DNA of 64,000 nt from an archaeon (lineage in GTDB: Archaea > Iainarchaeota > Iainarchaeia > CSSED10-239). The position numbers and the translations under genes are program-made. Shown here one piece after another: positions 60,037 through 64,000 of the stretch (the stretch's first letter is position 1; every line of letters starts with the position of its first letter). The notes beneath the pieces were generated by a model. The model was not told where the DNA came from. It worked only from the letters and a program-made list of their open reading frames with translations, and searched no databases. The stretch spans positions 310,001-374,000 of the forward strand of contig JAKQTP010000138.1 in NCBI GenBank assembly GCA_029563035.1, in the 5' to 3' direction.

Positions 60037-61551
60037 ATGGCTACTCGCTTAGAAAAATTTAATGAATTTTGTGCTACAAGATCTCTTTACTTTCCTTCTG
60101 CTGAGATTTATGCTAATAACTTTGCTGGTTTTTATGAGTATGGGCCAATCGGCAACAGAATTCGAATTAATCTTATTAATTTTTGGAGAGAGGAGTTTGT
60201 AAGAAAGAACAATTTCTTAGAAATCTTTGGGTCAATTATTCTTCCAAAAGATGTGTTTGTGGCTTCAGGACATCTTGGTAACTTTGATGACCCGATAGCT
60301 ACTTGTGAGAGTTGTAAGCAAGTATATCGCTTAGACAGATTAATCTCTGAAATTACAAAAACAGAGGTTGCTGAAAATCTTTCTATTGCGGAATATCAAA
60401 AATTAATTGATAATAACAAGGTTGTTTGTACAAAATGTAAAGGCAAGCTAACAGACATAAAGAGATTCAACCTAATGTCATGCATTAATGTTGGAACAAC
60501 AGCTGGAAATATTGGTTATCTTAGAGGCGAAAGCTGTCAATCTATATTTTTAGATTTTTTAAGATTATATAAAACTTCTAGGCAATCTCTACCAATAACT
60601 ATCTCTCAGCACGGAGTAGTTTACAGAAACGAGATTTCTCCAAGAAACGGCTTATTAAGATCCAGAGAGTTTGAGCAATTAGAAACAGAAATGTTTTTTG
60701 ATCCAGACAAGATTAATGAAACTCCAATATCTCTTGAAACAATAAGCAAATACAAGATTAGATTTAAATTATTAAAAGACAAGGAAGAAAAAGACTATAA
60801 TATTGCAAAAATTACAGAAAAGAAAATAACAACAGGCAATCTAATAACTTATGCTCTTTACATTACTCAGAAATTTTTAGAAGATCTTGGCTTTTCCCAC
60901 TCAAACATCAGGTTTAGGGAAGTTCCTGAAAATGATCGTTCCTTTTATTCCAAACAAACTTTTGATTGTGAGATCAAATCAGAAAACGAGTGGGTGGAAT
61001 TATTTTGTATTAACTACAGGACAGATTATGATCTTTTAGCACATAGTAAAGGCTCAAAGAAAGACCTTTCTGTATCTGAAGAAGGCAAAAGAATACAACC
61101 TCATGTCTTGGAGATTTGTTCAATTGGCCTTGGGCGTCTTTTTTATCTTTTGTTAGAAAATAATTTCAAGATAAAAGAAATTAACCGAGAGGAAAGAAAC
61201 TTCCTGCATCTTAATCCAAAAGTTGCTCCTTACTTTGTAGCAATCTTGCCATTAATGAAAAAAGATGGCCTTTCAGAGAAAGCAACAGAAATCTTTTTGA
61301 CATTAAAAGAAGAGTCCAAAAAATATGATGTCTTTTATGATGAAACTGGTTCAATTGGTAAGAGATATGCACGCCTTGATGAGATTGGTTGTAATTATTG
61401 TTTAACAATAGATCACGAAACCTTAGAAAAACAAACAGTAACAATAAGAGACAGAGATAGCCAAGAGCAAAAGAGAGTCCCAATAAAATCTATAGGCAAG
61501 CTTCTTGAGAAGCTTTATTGTGGTAAAACAAAATTTTCAAAAATAAAATAA
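60037..61551 (+). CDS. glyS: Glycyl-tRNA synthetase
   Basis: 504 residues from ATG 60037; GTG 60028 is in frame. It is the class II alpha2 type used by archaea: FCATRSLYFPSAEIY, GFYEYGPIGNRI as motif 1 region, motif 2 VYRNEISPRNGLLRSREFEQLE, motif 3 LEICSIGLGRLFYLLL, and a C-terminal anticodon-binding domain (from about 395) ending with the KSIGKLLEKL helix. A zinc-binding insertion has CESC and CTKC. It charges tRNA-Gly such as the one at 6.9 kb. Confidence 0.96.
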   Translation: MATRLEKFNEFCATRSLYFPSAEIYANNFAGFYEYGPIGNRIRINLINFWREEFVRKNNFLEIFGSIILPKDVFVASGHLGNFDDPIATCESCKQVYRLDRLISEITKTEVAENLSIAEYQKLIDNNKVVCTKCKGKLTDIKRFNLMSCINVGTTAGNIGYLRGESCQSIFLDFLRLYKTSRQSLPITISQHGVVYRNEISPRNGLLRSREFEQLETEMFFDPDKINETPISLETISKYKIRFKLLKDKEEKDYNIAKITEKKITTGNLITYALYITQKFLEDLGFSHSNIRFREVPENDRSFYSKQTFDCEIKSENEWVELFCINYRTDYDLLAHSKGSKKDLSVSEEGKRIQPHVLEICSIGLGRLFYLLLENNFKIKEINREERNFLHLNPKVAPYFVAILPLMKKDGLSEKATEIFLTLKEESKKYDVFYDETGSIGKRYARLDEIGCNYCLTIDHETLEKQTVTIRDRDSQEQKRVPIKSIGKLLEKLYCGKTKFSKIK

Positions 61552-61560
61552 ATTGCTTTT

Positions 61561-61632
61561 GCCTCTGTAGCTCAGTGGTAGAGCGTTTGCCTCGTAAGCA
61601 AAAGGTCGTGGGTCCAATTCCCATCAGAGGCT
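61561..61632 (+). tRNA. tRNA-Thr (CGT)
   Basis: A 72-base tRNA with perfect acceptor arms GCCTCTG/CAGAGGC and discriminator T. The anticodon stem TTTGC/GCAAA closes CTCGTAA, anticodon CGT for ACG codons. The D arm GCTC-AGTGGTA-GAGC is normal. The T loop reads TCCAATT, with C in place of the nearly universal T at position 55. No CCA is encoded. Confidence 0.93.
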
Positions 61633-61646
61633 AAATTTGAAAAATT

Positions 61647-62156
61647 ATGTCAGTAATATATCGCAAAAGAATAAGACTAAAAAAGCCAAGTCCCATAAAA
61701 AAGATCAAGCCAAGGCTTGAATTGGATATTAAGAATATTCATAAGAACATAAATATTAAAGCAAAGCCAATAAAGAAACCAGTAGATCTTGCAAACACAA
61801 TGACTGAAATAAAACATAAATTTTATCGTTTAATCTCTCCTATTGTTTCAGGAGAATACAAGAAAAACAGTCGTCCAAGATTTGTATATGATAGTGCGAA
61901 AAAAACAATAAAGCTAAGATATCAGCTAATGTCTATTAAAGAGAATGTATTAGATTTTGTTTTTCAATTAAGGCTTTATGTTATTTCGCAATCTCCAAAT
62001 AAAGACAAAATTAAAGAGGTAGAGAAAGAAATAAAAGAATGGGAAAAAATAATATCTAAAACCTTAAATGAGATTATTGACAATATAAGTTTTGTAATAG
62101 AAAACTATTTTGTTCCAATAGTTAATAAATTAGAAAAGAAAGAGGTAAGTTCATGA
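61647..62156 (+). CDS. Basic hypothetical protein
   Basis: 169 residues. The first 50 are strongly basic with a repeated IKKIKPRLELDIKNIHKNI-type pattern; the rest is helical and amphipathic, without membrane segments or motifs. It starts 14 bases after tRNA-Thr and overlaps the cyclophilin gene by 4 bases (ATGA), so the two are coupled. No family is recognised. Confidence 0.6.
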   Translation: MSVIYRKRIRLKKPSPIKKIKPRLELDIKNIHKNINIKAKPIKKPVDLANTMTEIKHKFYRLISPIVSGEYKKNSRPRFVYDSAKKTIKLRYQLMSIKENVLDFVFQLRLYVISQSPNKDKIKEVEKEIKEWEKIISKTLNEIIDNISFVIENYFVPIVNKLEKKEVSS

Positions 62157-62746
62157 AAAATAAAAAATTAGTTATTATCTTTTTAATTTTAGTAATCATT
62201 TTAATTGTTTTGCTAATAAATATATTTTCAATATCTAAAAAGGACAAAAATATGAACTCAATAGTAGTTTTAGAAACAACAAAAGGAAATATAGAAATCG
62301 AACTTGATACTAATCATGCGCCAATAACAACTACTAATTTTTTAGAATATGTTAATTCTGGTTTTTATGATGGCTTAGTCTTCCATAGAGTAATGAAGGG
62401 GTTTATGATACAAGGTGGTGGCTTTACAACAGCTGGCATTCAAAAAGAAACAAACAGTCCAATAGTCCTAGAATCTAACAATGGCCTATATAACACAGAA
62501 GGCACGATTGCTATGGCAAGAACCAAATCTCCTAACTCTGCAACTTCTCAGTTTTTCATTAATACTGTTGATAACAATTTTCTAAATTATTCATCAAGTA
62601 ATCCTGGCTATGCGGTCTTTGGCAAAGTTGTTTTGGGTATGGAAGTAGTTAAAGCAATAGAAGCTGTAGAAACAGGAATTAATGCTGGTCATGAAGATTG
62701 GCCAAAAGAAAATATAGTAATTATAAAAGCATATGTAAAGAAATGA
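62153..62746 (+). CDS. Cyclophilin-type peptidyl-prolyl isomerase, membrane-anchored
   Basis: 197 residues: an N-terminal membrane helix (about 5-26) and a short cyclophilin domain of the PpiA/B type. Catalytic-site features are VFHRVMKGFMIQGGG (Arg and Phe), AMARTKSPNSATSQFFI and YAVFGKVVLGMEVV. The Trp of human cyclophilin A that binds cyclosporin is absent, as is usual for bacterial-type members. It should help folding of exported proteins at the outer face of the membrane. Confidence 0.93.
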   Translation: MKNKKLVIIFLILVIILIVLLINIFSISKKDKNMNSIVVLETTKGNIEIELDTNHAPITTTNFLEYVNSGFYDGLVFHRVMKGFMIQGGGFTTAGIQKETNSPIVLESNNGLYNTEGTIAMARTKSPNSATSQFFINTVDNNFLNYSSSNPGYAVFGKVVLGMEVVKAIEAVETGINAGHEDWPKENIVIIKAYVKK

Positions 62747-62753
62747 GGGGTTT

Positions 62754-63686
62754 ATGTTACTTGCTTTATTGTTTTGGTTATTTGTATTTTTACTGAGTCT
62801 TGGGTTATTGATATTTTCAGCAGACTTGTTTGTTGAGAAATCAAAAGAGCTAGGTAAGAACTTGGGACTTTCTACATTTTTAATTGGCCTAATCATTGTT
62901 AGTATTGGCACAACCCTGCCAGAGCTTGCTTCTTCAATTTATGGGACATTAAAAGGAAGTTCTGAGATTGTTATTCCTACAATTATTGGTTCAGTTACCA
63001 CAAACATTTTTTTAGTTATTGGTACTGTTGGTTTTTTATATGGCACAAAGTATATTTACAAAAGCTCATTAAAGACAGACTTGTGGATGCTTGCTATTGT
63101 TGTTTGCCTTTTTGTTTTATTTATAATTGATGGTAATTTTACGCTACTTGAGGCTTTTTTGTGTGCAATCATTTATATAGTGTATTCGATTTATCAGTAC
63201 AAGTTATCAAAGCCAGCCAAATTAGATACTCCGATAAAAACAAACTCTTATCTTTGTGTTTTTTTAATTTTAATCTATTCAATATTGATATATGTTGGTT
63301 CAAAATATGTTGTAGATTCTATGCTTAATATTTCTAAAATTGTAGGGATATTTCCAGAGATTATTGCAATAACGGTTATTGCTTTAGGCACTAGCTTAAC
63401 AGAGCTTGTTGTTGGCATAATCTCAGTAAAGAAAGGACATCTTGACATTGCTGTAGCCAACATCATTGGTGCAAGCATAATTGATATTTTGATAGTTTCT
63501 AGCTTTTCTAGGTTCTTTGGTTTTATTATTGTTCCAACCCATATCTTCAAGATTGCAATACCAATGTTAGGCTTGGCTTTGATTTCTTTTATCTATGTTA
63601 TAATTGATAAAAAATTAACAAAAAAAGAAGGCTTTGTTTTGTTGTTATTTTATATTATTTTTATAATTCTTCTTTTTACATATTAA
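62754..63686 (+). CDS. Ca2+/cation antiporter (CaCA family)
   Basis: 310 residues with ten to eleven helices arranged as an inverted repeat. The two alpha-repeats are SIGTTLPELASSIYGTLKGSSEIVIPTIIGSVTTNIFL and ALGTSLTELVVGIISVKKGHLDIAVANIIGASIIDIL in pieces at about residues 55-90 and 215-250, with the ion-binding Glu in each PEL/TEL. It exchanges Ca2+ or other cations for Na+ or H+. It follows the cyclophilin by 7 bases. Confidence 0.9.
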   Translation: MLLALLFWLFVFLLSLGLLIFSADLFVEKSKELGKNLGLSTFLIGLIIVSIGTTLPELASSIYGTLKGSSEIVIPTIIGSVTTNIFLVIGTVGFLYGTKYIYKSSLKTDLWMLAIVVCLFVLFIIDGNFTLLEAFLCAIIYIVYSIYQYKLSKPAKLDTPIKTNSYLCVFLILIYSILIYVGSKYVVDSMLNISKIVGIFPEIIAITVIALGTSLTELVVGIISVKKGHLDIAVANIIGASIIDILIVSSFSRFFGFIIVPTHIFKIAIPMLGLALISFIYVIIDKKLTKKEGFVLLLFYIIFIILLFTY

Positions 63687-63701
63687 ATGTGGTGAAAAAT
63701 T

Positions 63702-63896
63702 ATGGAATGCAAAAAAGAAATTAACAAGAAATCTTGCAACTGCACATATGACTGTAAGAGAAAAGGCATTTGCTGTGAGTGTATTGCACATCACAGAAAA
63801 AATGGAGAGCTTCCAGCATGTTATTTTGACACAAAGACAGAAAAAACATATGACAGGTCAATAGAGGCATATCTAAAATCTAAAGATGTAAAATAG
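63702..63896 (+). CDS. Cysteine-rich small protein (DUF6485-like)
   Basis: 64 residues with eight Cys and two adjacent His: [29 protein letters not shown]. The pattern fits DUF6485-type small proteins and suggests binding of one or two zinc ions or an iron-sulfur centre. Function is not known. It lies 15 bases after the antiporter gene and may be cotranscribed. Confidence 0.75.
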   Translation: MECKKEINKKSCNCTYDCKRKGICCECIAHHRKNGELPACYFDTKTEKTYDRSIEAYLKSKDVK

Positions 63897-63897
63897 T

Positions 63898-64000
63898 TTA
63901 TTTCTTTTTTCCAACAATTATCATATGTTTCTTTTCAAAAGGGTCTAGTCTTCTTTTGTCAATGATATTAAACTCTTTTTCAAATTTCTTTAGTTCTTCA
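63898..64000 (-). CDS. C-terminal end of a probable fibrillarin-like methyltransferase
   Basis: The frame enters from the right edge and stops at 63898-63900, showing the last 34 residues. FNIIDKRRLDPFEKKHMIIVGKK matches the C-terminal strand pair of archaeal fibrillarin, where a LEPFEKDHxxxV motif is usual. Fibrillarin methylates rRNA and tRNA ribose 2'-OH guided by C/D box RNAs. The catalytic part is outside the window, so the call rests on this tail only. Confidence 0.55.
   Translation of the reverse strand, partial: EELKKFEKEFNIIDKRRLDPFEKKHMIIVGKKK

Overview
The window is AT-rich archaeal chromosome. The marker genes are archaeal: a histone, TBP, RNA polymerase subunit F (Rpb4), ribosomal proteins L21e and L11, Spt5, SecE and Sec61-beta, an Nre repair protein, an AglB oligosaccharyltransferase and a type II methionine aminopeptidase. 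Very short intergenic spaces, an AMP-phosphorylase/ribose-1,5-bisphosphate isomerase pair, many proteins with no clear family and several degenerate active sites suggest a small-genome DPANN archaeon of the Woesearchaeota/Pacearchaeota kind. That placement is inference; no 16S rRNA lies in the window. There is no IS element, CRISPR array, integrase or rRNA operon. No stretch over 300 bases lacks a gene.

Layout. 1-6.9 kb: a truncated gene end, a membrane-anchored papain-like protease, a small HTH protein, a glycosyltransferase, CMP kinase, a PHP phosphoesterase, histone, a winged-helix protein and a UPF0173 hydrolase. 6.9-19.3 kb: tRNA-Gly, DUF1015 and DUF4349 proteins, a CTP synthase lacking its glutaminase cysteine, two near-identical tRNA-Ser genes, a MetRS-type tRNA-binding domain, MscS and MscL, a DnaQ-like exonuclease, a HerA-like ATPase and a TBP-like half-domain protein whose 3' end overlaps a third tRNA-Ser. 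19.4-28 kb: a serpin, envelope proteins, UppP, thioredoxin, AMP phosphorylase, a DUF1016 nuclease, and the archaeal block L21e-rpoF-DUF655-ksgA. 28-35 kb: TBP followed by a kinase-like and an acyltransferase-like gene, 5S rRNA, aglB with a GT4 phosphoglycosyl transferase, and NreA. 35-42.5 kb: two paralogous pilin-like surface proteins, a Yip1-like protein, family B DNA polymerase, a toxin-antitoxin pair with a palindromic operator, and ribose-1,5-bisphosphate isomerase. 42.6-44.8 kb: ftsZ-secE-spt5-rpl11. 44.9-57.4 kb: an envelope block dominated by a leftward run of eight genes that ends in a type IV pilus/secretion ATPase, with Sec61-beta inserted on the opposite strand. 57.5-64 kb: rubrerythrin and superoxide reductase, Ogg2-type glycosylase, tRNA-Leu, glycyl-tRNA synthetase, tRNA-Thr, cyclophilin, a Ca2+/cation antiporter and the end of a probable fibrillarin gene.

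Functional links. AMP phosphorylase and R15P isomerase are two of the three enzymes of the archaeal AMP-to-3-phosphoglycerate pathway; RuBisCO is not in the window. UppP, the GT4 transferase and AglB fit lipid-linked N-glycosylation of the many exported proteins here. The leftward pilus-like operon, the pilin-like adhesins, the papain-like protease and the serpin suggest a well-equipped cell surface. The best candidates for new biology are the pilus-like operon (48.6-57.4 kb), the cysteine-less CTP synthase, KsgA and PolB with altered active-site motifs, and the TBP-half-domain/HerA pair.
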